A stretch of DNA of 64,000 nucleotides from Alopecurus myosuroides (GCA_028641055.1 CM054062.1:173681642-173745641); one strand, 5' to 3'. Shown: positions 11,196 to 23,664, numbered from the stretch's first letter. The notes: a model not told the origin generated them from the sequence alone. Made by a program: numbers and translations.

Positions 11196-13281
11196 AAGTG
11201 ATTTACATGTTGAATCATCTTCAGGGGTACCAAAAGTACCAACTGCTACAAGTGGTGTTTTAGAGGAAATTATTGATTTGGATGCTTCTTTACTTGAAAA
11301 TACTTTATTCTTGTTTTCTGGGCCTAGCTAAAAGGCGTTAAAGAAAATCACTTCTTCGGAGATAACCCATGGTTTTATTTTTGAAATGTTTTCTTTTGTT
11401 TCTTTGAGTCAAGGTGTTGTTTAATTCTGTAGAAACTCCTTTGTATCTTTATTTTCTCGCATTTATTGTGCCAAGTAAAGTCTCTAGTGAAAGTTGATGT
11501 TAGATTTGGATTTCTGCGCAGGAAACAGATTTCTGCTGTCCACCATTAAATTCGTGTAAAATCACTGAAAGATCAACATGACCTGCAAAGTTTTGTGCTT
11601 AATCCTCAGCTATTGCTGAAACTTTTTCCTGCTTTGCGTTTTTCGATTTGAGGAACGTAAGTGCCCATAAAAAATTCGTCTTTACAGACTGTTCTGGTTT
11701 TTGACAGATTCTGCCTTTTTTACTTGCATTCTCTCTTATACTATGTTGAGTGGATTTCTATGCTCCACAAAACATCAGTGGTTGTAGCTAATGTTTAAAA
11801 AGTATTAATAATGCTTGTGTCCAAGGAGAACATGTGAATTTTTTATTGTGCACTAACCCTCTAATGAGAATTACTTTGAGTTTGGTGTGAAGGAAATTTT
11901 CAAGGGTCAAGAGAAGAAGGTGATATAATGTGATCAAGAATAGTGAAAAGAACCTTGGGGATGCCCCCGTGGTTCACCCCAGCAAATTCTAAGAAGACTT
12001 AGGCGTCTAAGCTTGGGGATGACCAAGGCATCCCCTTCTTCATCAACAATTTATCAGGTCACTTCTAGTGAAGCTATATTTTTGTTCGGTCACATCATAT
12101 GCACTTTACTTGGAGCGTTTTTTTTTTGTTTTGTTTTTTTTGTTTTCCTGGCTGCAATAAATATAGTTGGAACCCAACATTCTTTTGTGGGAGAGAGACA
12201 CGCTCTGCTTTTTCATATGAATACTCGTTTTCTTCCAAGCTCGTATTCTTAATTTTTCTTCTAGATGCTGCAAATCCTTTTAGCTCATGTTTTTCATGCA
12301 TCTCTTATTCAAAGCTGTTAGTTATAGTATAGTAGAGGTTGTACTCTCTTGTTTCATTGCTATATCTCTTGGAGAGTTTTTGTTTTTTTTGGAATGATTG
12401 GTGTTGGAAAGAAGTAGTACAATTTGCGTGCTTATAACGGTGCAAAAAGAAGCTCGCATAGACTGTGGCTAGACTTTTTCATGTCATGTTGGATGTTATT
12501 CTAATTCTATGTTTAGTAGTTATTATTGTAGCATTACTTGTCTCAAATAGCTGAGAGTGTTTAATGTACCGTTGAAATAATCATGAGTTGTTTTTATCAC
12601 ATTGAAGCATAAATTTGTGGTGTTCTTCTTTGAATGCTTTATTTGGTTGACTTGGTGCATGCTTACACCATGTTTATGACTACAAACCACTCACTTATAG
12701 CCTCTATGTTCATTTAGTTTTTTACTTTTAATACCATTTATGCTTTTATTTATAATGTTTTTGTCGCTATGCATGATTATGGCCATTATTGCTCTCTTAA
12801 TTTGTCGCTCCCAGTCTTCTGCTAGCCTCCACCTGTACTGAGTATGAGCTCTACTCGTGCATCCAACTCCCAAACCAAAGTTTGCCAAATGTGTCCACCA
12901 TACCTACCTACATGTAGTATTTAACCGCCACTCCAAGTAAATTTCTCATGTGCATTTATGTTTTTTTCCCACTCTTAAGGACAAGCGAAATATCACTTTG
13001 CTATGTTTTCTTTATTCTCGAAACAAATGTATAACTTTTAAGTGCATTATTATTCACGATCTTTTATTTGTGTTAATTTTCATGATGCAAAATGATTTCT
13101 AAGTTTCATTGTTAGAATTATATCTATCATGCATGTGTTTAAAGTACTATGATCTCAGCTTTACATATGCTTTTACAATTTAGATGATCAAGTTTATGTT
13201 GGTAACATGTCACCTCAGAAATTATTTGTTTTTATTGTTTTACCTACTCGAGGAAGAGTAGGAAATAAGCTTGGGGATGAT
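11196..13281 (+). other. Non-coding internal region of Athila-like element
   Basis: AT-rich with no credible ORF. Contains the phrase CTTGGGGATGCCCCCGTGG near 11955 and TAAGCTTGGGGATGACCAAGG near 12008, commonly seen in the 3' untranslated part of such elements, and ends in the purine tract before the LTR at 13282. Confidence 0.6.
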
Positions 13282-14907
13282 TGATACGTCCCAACTGTAT
13301 CTATAATTTCTGATGTTCCATGTTGTTTTTCATGCCATATGCTACATGTTTCCTATACACTTTATGTCATTTTTATAAATTTCCTAGGACTAACCTGTTG
13401 ACAAGATGCCACAAAGCCGGTTCGTGTTTTCTGTTGTTTTTTGTTTCACAATAGTTTTTCTGGAAATATTCTCGGAATTGGACGAAACAAAATCCTGGGG
13501 TCTTAGAAAGATTTCACATACACGAAGTCCGGAGGAGACCCGGAGGGGGGCCCTCGGGGCCTCACACCGTAGGGAGGCGCCCCCTGGCCGCCCCACCAGG
13601 TGGTGTGGCCCCCTGGCCACCCATTGACGTTGCCCTTTCGCCTATTTAAGCTCATCCATGGGTTAACCCTAAAGACCGGAGCCTTTTTCCATGAAAAGTT
13701 CCGTAGCCGCCGTCATCATCAACCCTAGTTCGGTAGGGTTCTGAAGCTCTCCCCGGCACCCTGTCGGGAGGGGATATCATCATCGGAAGGCTCTTCATCA
13801 GCATGCCCACCTCCGGAGTGATGCGTGAGTAGTTCATCCTTGGACTACGGGTCCATAGAAGTAGCTAGATGGTTGTTCTCTCCTCTTTATGCCTCATGTT
13901 TAGATCTTGTGAACTGCCTAACATGATCAAGATCATCTGTTTGTAATGCTACATGTTGTGTTTGCTGGGATCCGATGAATATTGAATGCTATGTCCAGTG
14001 ATTATCAATCTATCATGTTTATGTTATTTATGATCTTGCATGCTCTCCGTTGCTAGTAGATGCTTTGGCCAAGTAGATGCTTGTAACTCCAAGAGGGAGT
14101 ATTTATGCTCGATAGTGGGTTCATGCCTCCCTTTGACTCACGCTCGAGTGACAAAAACGTAATGGGTGGCAATAATATGTTTACATTGTCTACATTAGGG
14201 AGAAAACAACGACATTTACATTGTTTACATTACACACTTTACTTAAGGCAATAATCTGTTGCTTGCAACTTAATACCCGAAGTTTGATCGGATGACACTC
14301 CGAGGGTGGATTATTAGTCATGCATGTAGTTGGATAACGGTCTTTGAATCTTGTTGTAATATCCACATGAATCACATAGTAATCATCATGTCATGCATAT
14401 GCACTACGGTGCAGCATTTATATCTGTCAATTGCGCAGCTGTAATTTTTTTACCCAGCATGTTATCTATCTCTTATGGAGAGACACCACTAGTGAACTGT
14501 GGACCCCGCTCCATTTCTTTACACTGATAATACAATCACTGTTTTTTCTACTGCAATTACTATCTTCCTCTCATTCACTACAATTACTGTTCTTTTGCAT
14601 TTACTGCAAACAAATACGATTTTACACACTATACATCTAATCCTTTGTGCTAGCAAAACCGATGAGATTGACAACCTCACTGTTTCGTTGGGGCAAAGTA
14701 TCTTGATTGTGTTGTGCAGATTACACATTGTTGCTGAACCGGTAGTGCACCCTGCCAACATCAGTTGTCTTCAACCTTCAGAAGTGATTTCTTTCTTCTA
14801 CTGGTCGATTAAACCTTGGTTTCTTTCTAAGGGAAAACTTGCTGCTGTGCTCTTCATACCTTCCTCTTGGGGTCTCCCAACAAGTGTACATCTATGCACA
14901 TCAAACA
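13282..14907 (+). repeat. 3' LTR of Athila-like element
   Basis: Begins TGATACGTCCCAACTGTATC and ends CATCAAACA at 14907, where similarity to the 5' LTR stops. A TATTTAA box lies near 13643. A clear matching 5-bp duplication on the other side could not be confirmed because the 5' LTR start is deleted. Confidence 0.85.
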
Positions 14908-15467
14908 CCATGAAGGATTTTGATCTGAGCGAGGACTGTGTGGAGCACAAGCCCAAGAGGCTCTATGTGAAGAGACAGTCTGCCTCTGCTGCTCCTGAGT
15001 CCTCTATAGAAGGTGGTCATTCTAGTGGTGCCCGTGATCCTGGTCAGCGTCAGGTGCCTCCTTCCTCAGGATCTATTGGGAATGAGATCAAGAAGCTCAG
15101 ATGGTTTCAGAGGAACATCCTGCGCATGAAGGTGTACATTCATCGTGAGCAGTAAAATGCCTATCGCCGTGATCACAGTATGACCCATACACAACATCTC
15201 ATCCTTCACCATCTCAGTCGTGCCACGTCTACTCCTCTTGCTGCTCCTACTATCACTCCATACAATATGTGGATCACGAATCAGTACCCTTGGGTTGATG
15301 TGCAGAATGAGCTCTACCCTTTAGTTGCCTCCTCCTCTCGTGCCTCTGCTTGCCGTGTTGATGAGGGAGAAGACGAAGAGGATGATGATGATGGTGACTA
15401 TGATGATGAAGAGGGAGATTCTTCTTGTGAGGATGACCGCGACGAGGAGGACGATGGCTCCGAGTGA
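14908..15467 (+). pseudogene. Unassigned retroelement ORF with acidic tail
   Basis: An open frame runs from the LTR junction through KDFDLSEDCVEHKPKRLYVK, a Ser/Ala/Gly-rich stretch and IKKLRWFQRNILRMKVY, then a TAA at 15153-15155, and resumes in frame from 15180 (MTHTQHLILHHL) through NMWITNQYPWVD to a tail made almost only of Asp and Glu before the stop at 15465-15467. It is followed by GATGCCAAAGGGGAT and ACACCAAAAAGGGGAGA, the kind of purine-rich context found downstream of pol in SIRE/Maximus-type copia elements. I do not recognise the protein; a retroelement origin is inferred from context. Confidence 0.5.
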
Positions 15468-15812
15468 CTCCATGGGACGTGGCATCACTCTTCTCTCCTT
15501 TTTGGTGTCAAGATGCCAAAGGGGATAAGTAGTTCTATTAGGAGTTCTCGTGGGATTTGCATGGGTTGGGCACAAGCATATGTGTTTATCATTTATTGAG
15601 CGATTGTGTCCATTTTTATTTGTGTTTGGAACTATTTTATTACGGCGAACTATTTGTTTGGTTTGGAACCTTATTGCTATTGTGTGTGAACCATTATTGT
15701 GTTGTTATTACATTTAAATTCCTTTGCACATATCTAGGGGAAGCTAATATGTTTTGTTGTTGATTTTATTACAAATATGTGTGTTGTCATCTAACACCAA
15801 AAAGGGGAGACT

Positions 15813-17216
15813 AAAATAACATTTCTTGATCCCTAGCATCTTGTGTGTTAGATAAAAACACCAGTGATGTTTTAACATCATGTTGAGTGGTGCGGGTTTT
15901 ATAGATAAAATCATACAAATTGGTGCCACCAAAAATATCCGAGAAAAGATCTCTGTCTAGGCCGGAATATTTGGCTTAGGCTAGATATTCCGGTGTCAAG
16001 TTTTCTAGGCCAAAATATTGGCTAAGGACCAGTGTGGCACCTTCTCTAGAAAGGCCGAAATGTTGAACCAGAATATTTTCCCAAGGCAGGATATTCCGGT
16101 GTGTTTTTTCCAGCCAAGAAATCGGCTAAGGACCTGGGTGGTTCACTCGCAGAACCCACCCGGAATATTGGACCGGAAATTTGCTTCTAGGCCGGATATT
16201 CCGGTGTGGATTTCCCAGAGAAGAATTTAAACTAAGGACTTGGGTGGTTCTCTCATAGAACCCACCCAGAAATTTCAGGCCGGAATATTGGCAGAAGGTC
16301 GGATATTCTGGGGTGCAGTTTGAGATCACAGATTGGTCTAAGGACTCAGGTGGTTTGCTCACAGAAGTGGCCCGTACATTTGGGCCGTAATATTTGGTAG
16401 GAGCCCGAATATTACGGGGTGTGTGGATTTTCCTCCCCCAACTTAAGCCAGATATTTCGGCCCCCAAATCAAGTCAAACGGCTACATTTTGAGGAGGGCT
16501 ATAAATACCCCCCTCCCCTCCTTCCCCTAGCTCCAGCTAGCTTGTCCAGTATTGAAAGTCACAATTTATTGAGCTCACCAACCCTTGAGATCTTCCAATC
16601 CCTCCACTCAAACTCGTTGATCTTCTGAGGATTGAAGAAGAAGGCCCCGATCTACAATTTCACCAAGCCGTTCTTCATTCCCCCCTCATTCCCTTGATGG
16701 ATCTGTGTGTAGGGTTTCCTTGTTTAAAACCTAGACTACATTATTACTCACTTGTTGTTTGTAGTAGATTTTTGGTGTTCGTGAGAGCCCCCAATTCGGT
16801 TGTGGGTGTGTGCCTCAAGCTCATTGTAAAGCCTCCAGATTCTGCCTCGAAGGATTCCATAGTGGAAGGTGAACTAGGCCTTTGTGGCGAGGTTCATCGG
16901 AGAATAGGGTGAGGCCTTTGTGGCCTTGAGTAGGCCTTCGTGGCGAAACTCACACCCCTCCAACGAGACGTACCCCCCTTAAAAGGAGGAACTCGAGAAT
17001 ACATCCTTGTCTCCGCGTGCTTCCTCTCTCGGTTCCCTCTATCCTTTAGCTTTACTTTGTCTTTGTATCTTGCTTAGTGTAGCCCTTGCCATATAGCTAA
17101 ACTCACTGCAGTTACATATCTAGAGAATTTACCTTTATGTCTAGCCTAAATTGAAAAAGTATTAACATTTGGAGGTAGCACTATTCACCCCTCCCCCCTC
17201 TAGGTGCCCATACGAT
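15813..17216 (+). repeat. LTR-like sequence (copia, SIRE/Maximus-like?)
   Basis: Starts after the purine tract near 15801-15812 and ends around CTATTCACCCCTCCCCCCTC, a common plant copia LTR ending. TATAAATA at 16500-16507 is a plausible LTR promoter. Part of it (about 16620-17058) is present inverted at 47648-48085. The exact ends are uncertain; no second LTR and no pol are present in the window. Confidence 0.5.
15950..16470. repeat. Degenerate ~120-bp tandem repeats
   Basis: About four or five imperfect units, each with GGCCGGAATATT (or variants), GATATTCCGGTGTG and CTAAGGACNNGGGTGG followed by CAGAACCCACCC. They occupy the U3-like half of the LTR-like segment, upstream of the TATA box. 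Confidence 0.7.
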
Positions 17217-17239
17217 CCGTTCAGAAACACACTTAAGTT

Positions 17240-18314
17240 TGGTCTTATTTTTTTGTATATCAATAGGTCGGATCAACTAGGATTATCACCAGAATGGTGT
17301 TTCAGCATGATAGTATTTATATATCAAAGATAAATTAGAACAAGGGCATGATATGTCCTGGATTGATAGAAACAATTTCTATTACTCCCAGAATTTATTC
17401 CAGAGTTGTTACGAAAGAGAAATTGAGGTTGTATGCTTTACAGAGCAAATGTAGGAGGCATGAGATGTCCCGGGATGTCGGAAATATATTTCTGACATCG
17501 TTAGATAATATCGATGATTTTATCTATAGGGGTTAAGTAGTTTCGGAGGAGTTTCGGGGACTTTCCGTATAAAGGGGGAGACCGGGAGGGGGCAGATTTC
17601 CCCTCATGGCTATTCCCTAATTTTGGGGGCTGCCGGGTAGGCCCAAGTGGCTCCACAAAATGGTACTCGTCGTCCTGGTATTTTCTCGGATTTTATTGGA
17701 GAGAAAATGATAAAATAAAAGGGAGAAAAAGAAAAAGGGAAGGAGTGGGAGGTGGAGTTGGACTCCACCTCACCAATCTGAGTTAGGCTATCAGGATGGT
17801 GTGGCCACCTCCTTGGTGGTGCGACCAAGCCCTCCTAGCACAACTAGGACTCCCCTCCCTTATGGCAAGTCTCTCCCCTCCTCCCACTATATAGAGCACC
17901 CCAAGGCTCCAAGCAGATCACACAATTGGCTCTCAAGCCTCTCTCTCTCTTTCTCTAAAAGAATTAGATGACTAATTAGAGCACTTCTAATTGAATTAGA
18001 GATTTTTCTAATAATTATAAGACTAATTAGAGCATCTAATTAGAGCCCTTCTAATTGAATTAGAGATTCCTCTAATTAGATTAGAGCTTCCTCTAATTGA
18101 ATTAGGGCTACTTCGTTCGGAGCCATTTTCTTTTCCTTCGAACCGTCTCCAAAAACAGAGACCAATCCTTTGCTCCCACTCGCGCACTCCCTTTGTTCTA
18201 AACCAATCTGGGATCAAATTGCATTCTGTACAATAAAAATAGAATATCTTTTCCACCTGGATCTCGTCTTGCTTGCTTGGAGAGAGGAAGCTCCCGGACC
18301 ACCTTTTCAAGCCA
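17240..18314. repeat. Probable LTR fragment, unassigned (left part)
   Basis: No gene. A promoter-like TATATAGAG near 17888 is followed by a CT-rich leader and a cluster of CTAATTAGAG-type repeats, a layout like a copia-type LTR. The right part may resume at about 19400-19990 after the rRNA-like and hAT insertions (inference). Confidence 0.4.
17960..18110. repeat. CTAATT(A/G)AGAG degenerate repeat cluster
   Basis: About ten near-copies of CTAATTAGAGC or CTAATTGAATTAGAG in 150 bp, in irregular phase, downstream of the TATA-like box. Confidence 0.75.
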
Positions 18315-18327
18315 GATAGCTAGCGAT

Positions 18328-18571
18328 CACTGTCTCACGACGTTCTAAACCAAACTCATGTACCACTTTCATCGATGAACAACGGAACCCTTGGGACCTT
18401 CTTCAACCCCAGGATGTGATGAGTCGACATCGAGGTGCCAAACGACTCCGTTGATAAGAGCTCTTGGGAGCATCAGCCTGTTATCCCCGGCGTACCTTTG
18501 ATCCATTGAGCCAGAGCCCTTCCACACGGGACTCCCATATCACTATGGCCAACTTTCATCTCTGTTCGCAG
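18328..18571 (-). pseudogene. rrn26: Organellar large-subunit rRNA fragment (NUMT-like)
   Basis: The minus strand reads as the peptidyl-transferase region of a bacterial-type 23S rRNA: GGATAACAGGCTGAT, then TTTGGCACCTCGATGTCG, CATCACATCCTGGGG, GGTCCCAAGGGTT and AACGTCGTGAGACAG, in the correct order. GGTACGCCGGGGATAACAGG is closer to the plant mitochondrial 26S form than to the chloroplast form as I remember them. It is short and has substitutions, so it is an old organelle-to-nucleus transfer, not a functional gene. Confidence 0.8.
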
Positions 18572-18591
18572 AAGCAACGAAGGAGGGGAGT

Positions 18592-19339
18592 CAGGGCCGG
18601 CCCATATGGGTGGGCAAACGGGGCGCCCGCCCAGGGCCCCCGAAAGACAGGGGCCCCATCCTAGGTACTAATTTTGTTGTATTATTATTGTAAATATTTT
18701 CTTAGCCCTAAGTATGTACAAAATCTAAAAAAAGTATTAGAAGATTAGTCGGCTCGAGTCTAACAGATCAAGACTAACCCATCAGGCCACCACACTCAAC
18801 TCTCGCGAGGAAGCGACAAAAATGATGGCTATCGCTCGCCTCCGTATATGTACACTTCAGTTGCCGACTCATCTCCTGCTCAAAATTCTCAATAGCCTTT
18901 TCTGGTAACATCATGGTTCCTCCCGCCGTTTCTGATTCCGAGGTCATGGGAAGGCAATAATATAGAGCAACGACGTAGTTGAATCGCCCCTAATTTTTTT
19001 CTCCTTCCCTCCTCAATGTTCCGATCATTCCTCATCAACGAGACATTGGCGGGATGGTGCAAATTCATCCTTCCCATTATGCTGCTCGGCTTTAAATGCC
19101 TTTTTTTTGCTCTTGTGGCTCAAAAAATTTGGTAGTCTTTCTCTCTTCATCCATGGATTAACTTCATAAAAAACAGTTTGAGTTTTCACTTTTAGTTTCA
19201 GAGATAATGTATCTATACCGAGTACTGTTTTATACTTCACTTTTAAAATATAACATATTTTTGCCTTTATATGTGCGTACAAGGGCCCAGGTTGTCGTCT
19301 TGTTGCCCTTGGGCCCCATAAATGTATGGACCGGCCCTG
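18592..19339. mobile_element. Non-autonomous hAT transposon
   Basis: Terminal inverted repeats CAGGGCCGGCCCATA and TATGGACCGGCCCTG bound 748 bp. An 8-bp target duplication, AGGGGAGT, is perfect on both sides (18584-18591 and 19340-19347), as expected for hAT elements. The interior has no intact ORF and no visible transposase. Confidence 0.92.
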
Positions 19340-19347
19340 AGGGGAGT

Positions 19348-20330
19348 TGGGGAAGGCCGACGATGGCAATGAGGGGGAAGCTGTCATAGAAGCTTTGCCC
19401 TTTGCTTTACATAAATTGTTATGAACTTACTAAATGACCTTATTTATTCTCTCGGAACGCTAGCAAATCTAATAGTTTCATCTGCTCTTCTTAACTTAAG
19501 AACGAAGGTCTCCATCCTTCTTATTCAGGAACTTGAGGAGCTCCTCTCTTGATTAAACCTATCTTCTAATTACTCTCTCTCTCTCTCTCTCTCTCTCATA
19601 TGTTGAGAACATCACCTTCATATACACCAGCGGCTCAAGTCCTGGACGGCGAAACGCTGCAGAATTTCTCCCGACGTATGTGTGCATACTCTCAGAGGGG
19701 TAACACGTGAAACCGTCATTCTGTTGGATTACGGTGCTGTATACGGGGAGTCAGCAACATCCTCACCCACAAGCTTGTGCGTGAGGATCTTCTATAGACT
19801 TCATCGACATTGTCATCGACACCTCTTCCACTACTACGGTGTCTAGTACATGCTCTCGGGAATTAGATCTTGAAATTTATATTCACTTTTATCTACATAG
19901 CAAGGTCTTGGTTGTTGCGTAGCAAGTTTAGAAAAAAAATTAAATTTCCGTGGCGGAACCCAGCAGTATCGTCTTCCAGCTGCCGGGTAGCAAGGTTTGT
20001 GTGCCCAAGCTTGGGGGAGGGAGTGCGAGTGTCTCTCTTTTCTCTCTCGTTCCCACGGCCGCCTCGACAGAGTGGTCTCTATGCTCTTGCTACGGTCGCG
20101 GCATGATCTCTAGTCGCTCTCAGCCCATGACTCGCTTTCCTTCCCCGGCCACACCCCCGCTCGCCCGAACATCCTGAAACAAAGGTGACATAACACTAGA
20201 TTCTTCGAAGCACGATAAGCTTTTTGGTACATACTTCTCCTTGGGGTGCCGCCACAGGCTCCGAACTTTCTTAGTCACACTGGCATGCGCCGGGGCCCTA
20301 CCCAGCTACGCCACTTAAACTCATTGGTTT
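19348..20330. repeat. Unassigned repetitive sequence (possible LTR, right part)
   Basis: No gene. It includes a (CT)n run at 19573-19597 and wording such as GTAGCAAGTTTAGAAAAAAAA near 19919, typical of copia LTR ends. Boundaries are not determined. Confidence 0.35.
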
Positions 20331-22114
20331 TCTCTGAAACATGAATCGTCAGTGGTCTTCGGGGTGCGCAGCACGCTGGGCGCCCCTTCCTGTAAATCTA
20401 CAGAGGAGGACTGGCGCTTCAGCTGCCATTCATACGGTGTCACGACATACTCCAGACGGTGGATCCTCCGGATCTCCCAGGGCGTGATAAAAAGCAGTCT
20501 GCCATAGCTTCGCAGTCGTGTCGGGCGCTTCGCAGTCAAAAACCCCAGAAAGAAGCCGATGGTGAATATTGCGAAAAAAAACACATATCGTGGTGGCATC
20601 GTTGATACCTGGTACGCGCTCTGTCGTGTGACAGAAACGCACCACAAAGTCGCACAACAATCCACCTAGTACGTGCTTCACTTGTGACAACTCTACCAGG
20701 GACGACGGGGGAGGACAATGCCTGGCCTGACGGAGATGGAGATAATCTCTCACCAAGACAGACAGAGATCCTCGGGTGTGGCGCTGCTCGACACTGCCGC
20801 CTTCGCCCGAAGAAGCTGACGCGACCCGGTGCGCCCGCGCCCGCGGAGCCACTCCGGTGGTTGCTGGGGGTGACTGAGTGCACAGGCGGCACCAGTGCCC
20901 GTCTTGTCGTGGCAATGTTGCGTCTATACGGTCATGGAGACCAAGCTGACCAACCATGCCCGGGCACGCGGTTCCCTGCTCACCTCCGGAGGTGGGTTCT
21001 TCATGAGAGTGTGCAGCGCCGCCAATGCGTCGTTCTCCCCAAGGTCTTCTTATGCTTGGGCTGAGCTTGGCCTTGTTGCTGTTCGATATGCCCTTCTCCC
21101 GGACGCATTTCGCAACCCGGAGAACGAGGGACCAGACTCCGAAGAGTATGAATGATATGTCGTCCCTCGAGCGAGAGACGTCATGACCACTGTCAGCGGG
21201 ATGTCGGCTGATAGTCGAGGCAAGAGCTCGCACACCCCTACCTGGCGCGCCAGATGTCGCATGTTGAAACATGGACACCAAGAGAGATCGACGTCCACTC
21301 CCCGATTTGTTCGGCAGATGGGAGCGGGAGACCCCTACCTCTGACTATACTATTGGCAAACAGGAGGAGCATGACACAAAATACACAGACACAATTTTTA
21401 CCTAGGTTAAGGCCATCGCGAGATGGATCCCTACGTCATGCATGCCTGATCTGGAATTCCGATGGATGCATGGATTACAATGGTGAGTCTGGCGAGTAGC
21501 TCCGGGGGCAGGGTGCGTCTCGGGGCTCTAACTACTTCCCTCTCCTCCTCCTCTCCTTCTATGGTATGCCCTCTCTCTTCTTTTCTCTCCATTCTCTGTC
21601 TTTCATTCTCTGCTCTCTCGTATCTTGTCTTCCTATCTTGTATCTTGTCCCCCTCCCTTCTGGGAAAGGGCCTCCCTTTATCTTGAGCATCTTTACAGGT
21701 GTCCAGTTGCATGCCTCCCGCGTGTCTGGCAGGAGGGGGAAACATGGCCGAAGCCGCTGTAGGGGGGGGGGGCAGCTCGCCACTTTCCCTCCACGGGCAG
21801 CTTCGTGCGCGGTAGGACGGCAGCCTCACCCAAGCCGGCGGGCCCCGTCTAGCCTTCTGTCATGCTCCAGTGCTATCTTCTAGACAAGTGTCGATGACTT
21901 CCCCCCCCCCTCCCCCGGGCCTGGCGCGATGCATGCTCCCATCCCGGGAAGCTAGCTTCGCGCCTCTCATCTTGTGCCGAGTCCTTCTCGGGTCGCAGCC
22001 CCGTTACACAACGGTACACAAGTTCAAGCGAATCCTTGCTCATGTTAGTCAAAATAAGCTCCGATGGGGCCCGCGCTTTAGAGATAAGGGACTCCCCTGG
22101 GGAGGGTGTCAACA
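20331..22114 (-). mobile_element. Truncated Ty3/gypsy element on minus strand (LTR plus 5' leader)
   Basis: On the minus strand an LTR runs from TGTTGACACCCTCC (22114) to GCGACA (21255), 860 bp, followed by TCTGGCGCGCCAGG, a PBS-like sequence, and about 900 bp of leader/gag-like sequence ending near 20331. Translation of the internal part gives frame-shifted fragments only (for example YHSYSSESGPSFSGLRNASG), with no pol. The left limit is where similarity to a retroelement can no longer be argued. Confidence 0.65.
21255..22114 (-). repeat. Gypsy LTR (minus strand)
   Basis: TG...CA ends on the minus strand as described for the truncated element. It contains two G/C homopolymer runs (about 21765-21773 and 21901-21917). 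No second LTR was found in the window. Confidence 0.65.
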
Positions 22115-23664
22115 ATTTTATGTTCTCTTCATTAGCTAGGCTCTCGTCTATATAGCTTGGTAAGTGGCAATGAACACAACCGACATGAACAAGTTTCTCA
22201 AAATAGAGAATGTGTCAAGCATGATCTTGCTTGCATATTGGCAAGTACATTGTATGGTGCACGAAGAAAAAAACATGAAATCACTCTCGAATTCGAACTC
22301 GATTCACATGATGCGACGAACGTGCGTGGGGAGTCGAGAGAGTGAGTGCGCGCTTCACTGCTCTCTTTTCTTGTGCTACAGGGAAGAGTAGAGCATCTTA
22401 TTTAATAAGTTAGTGATATGCTTCCTGCACTAGCAATCCGGGACTAAACTCGGTGTACATCTCATGCAAGTCAAATTGCCATTTTAAGTTAGTCATGGTC
22501 ATAAGAGAAAGGGCCCATAAACCATAAAAATCTAAACATATTACATGTAAAGGATTATAGTGAGAACACAATTTACTAGCTTAAACCATTAAACTTTACT
22601 TTCTTTGGATCTAATAATGCCGACTATTCAAGAAAAGTAACAATAATATCTAAAACACGATAAATTCTCTAACCCTTTTTCTGTCATGAATTTTTTTGGT
22701 TGCCCTCTCTCTCTGTCTCTCTACCTTCTTCATCACACCCTCTCTTTTCTCTTCGAAGCAACCTCGTGGTGAATGGAGAGAGAAAGGACACCCATTATGC
22801 TAGTTTACTCGCACAAATTAAATTGTGATGATATATATGAGGATTGATGGAGAGGCATAAAGTATTTCATCAAGGTAATATCACTTAATTACCATATTCT
22901 TAGTAGTTATAACACAAATATAAGTAACAAACCCCTAGTTTACAAAAAAAAATGGCAATTCAAAATGGTGACTTGTCTAATTGCCAATGATGCATGATTT
23001 ATGTTGCATGCCGCCCAACTCATTCACTTCTTAGACTAAAAAAAAACGCATTCGCTTCTTTATTTTCCATTCTCAATCACCATCGTCTCTTCTCACAAAG
23101 ATTTGTCTAAGCTCGCACATCATTAATGGACAATGACCTTGCATTCGTGCTGCAGTAAGTATTCCACTTCGCTGCTAACACACCCTTTCCAACTTTTTTC
23201 CGTTTCCCCCATGCCATGCAATCCCTCTCCCAGAGTGGTGCTCACCCACGTTGGTGCCATGTCAGACTCCCTAGAACAATATGTAGGTTGAGGATGTAAA
23301 AGTCCCCGTTGTTTAGGAATACAACCCTAATTTAGGGGTAGGGACTAAAAATAAGTTTAAATGCGCAGTTGTTGTGGTCGGCATGTTTACATTTCTCTTG
23401 ATTTATGTCTCAAGTCTCGTTAGGAGAGCCGAAATCCGGGTGTTCGTGTGCATTTGATTGCATTTCTAACATAGTAGGAAGGCTGTTTTTTTCTTTGTCG
23501 TTTGGAAGATGTTTGCTTGTTGGTCAAAGTGTTTAGGTTAAGAGTTGAAAGGTTTAACTAATTTTTAGTTTAGAGGTGCTCTCTATTCTTGGTTATGTAG
23601 AGGTCCCGACGTCCCGTATTCCCAATTGAAGTTTTAACCGGTGGAGGAAGACGAAATTCACGCT
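22115..23664. other. Intergenic, no gene seen
   Basis: AT-rich with short CT-rich runs (about 22700-22730). No ORF of interest, no recognisable repeat ends. Confidence 0.5.

Larger units (their letters stand above)
8755..14907 (+). mobile_element. Athila-lineage (Sabrina-like) non-autonomous LTR retrotransposon
   Basis: Two long LTRs (about 8755-10391 and 13282-14907) flank an internal region of only about 2.9 kb. The PBS TGGCGCCGTTGCCGGGGA (10399-10416) matches tRNA-Asp, typical of Athila-type elements. The LTR start TGATACGTCC and the purine tract GCTTGGGGATGAT before it resemble Triticeae Sabrina elements (memory). Only a gag remnant is present; protease, RT and integrase are absent, so any movement would have depended on another element. 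Confidence 0.85.

Noticed and set aside
20430..21281. 283-residue minus-strand open frame
   Set aside because: Lies across the LTR end and PBS of the truncated gypsy element; no domain pattern, and other frames look equally gag-like, so not called as a gene.
21454..21829. CT-rich open frames in the 21.4-21.9 kb region
   Set aside because: They fall inside the gypsy LTR and reflect its low-complexity CT-rich stretch.
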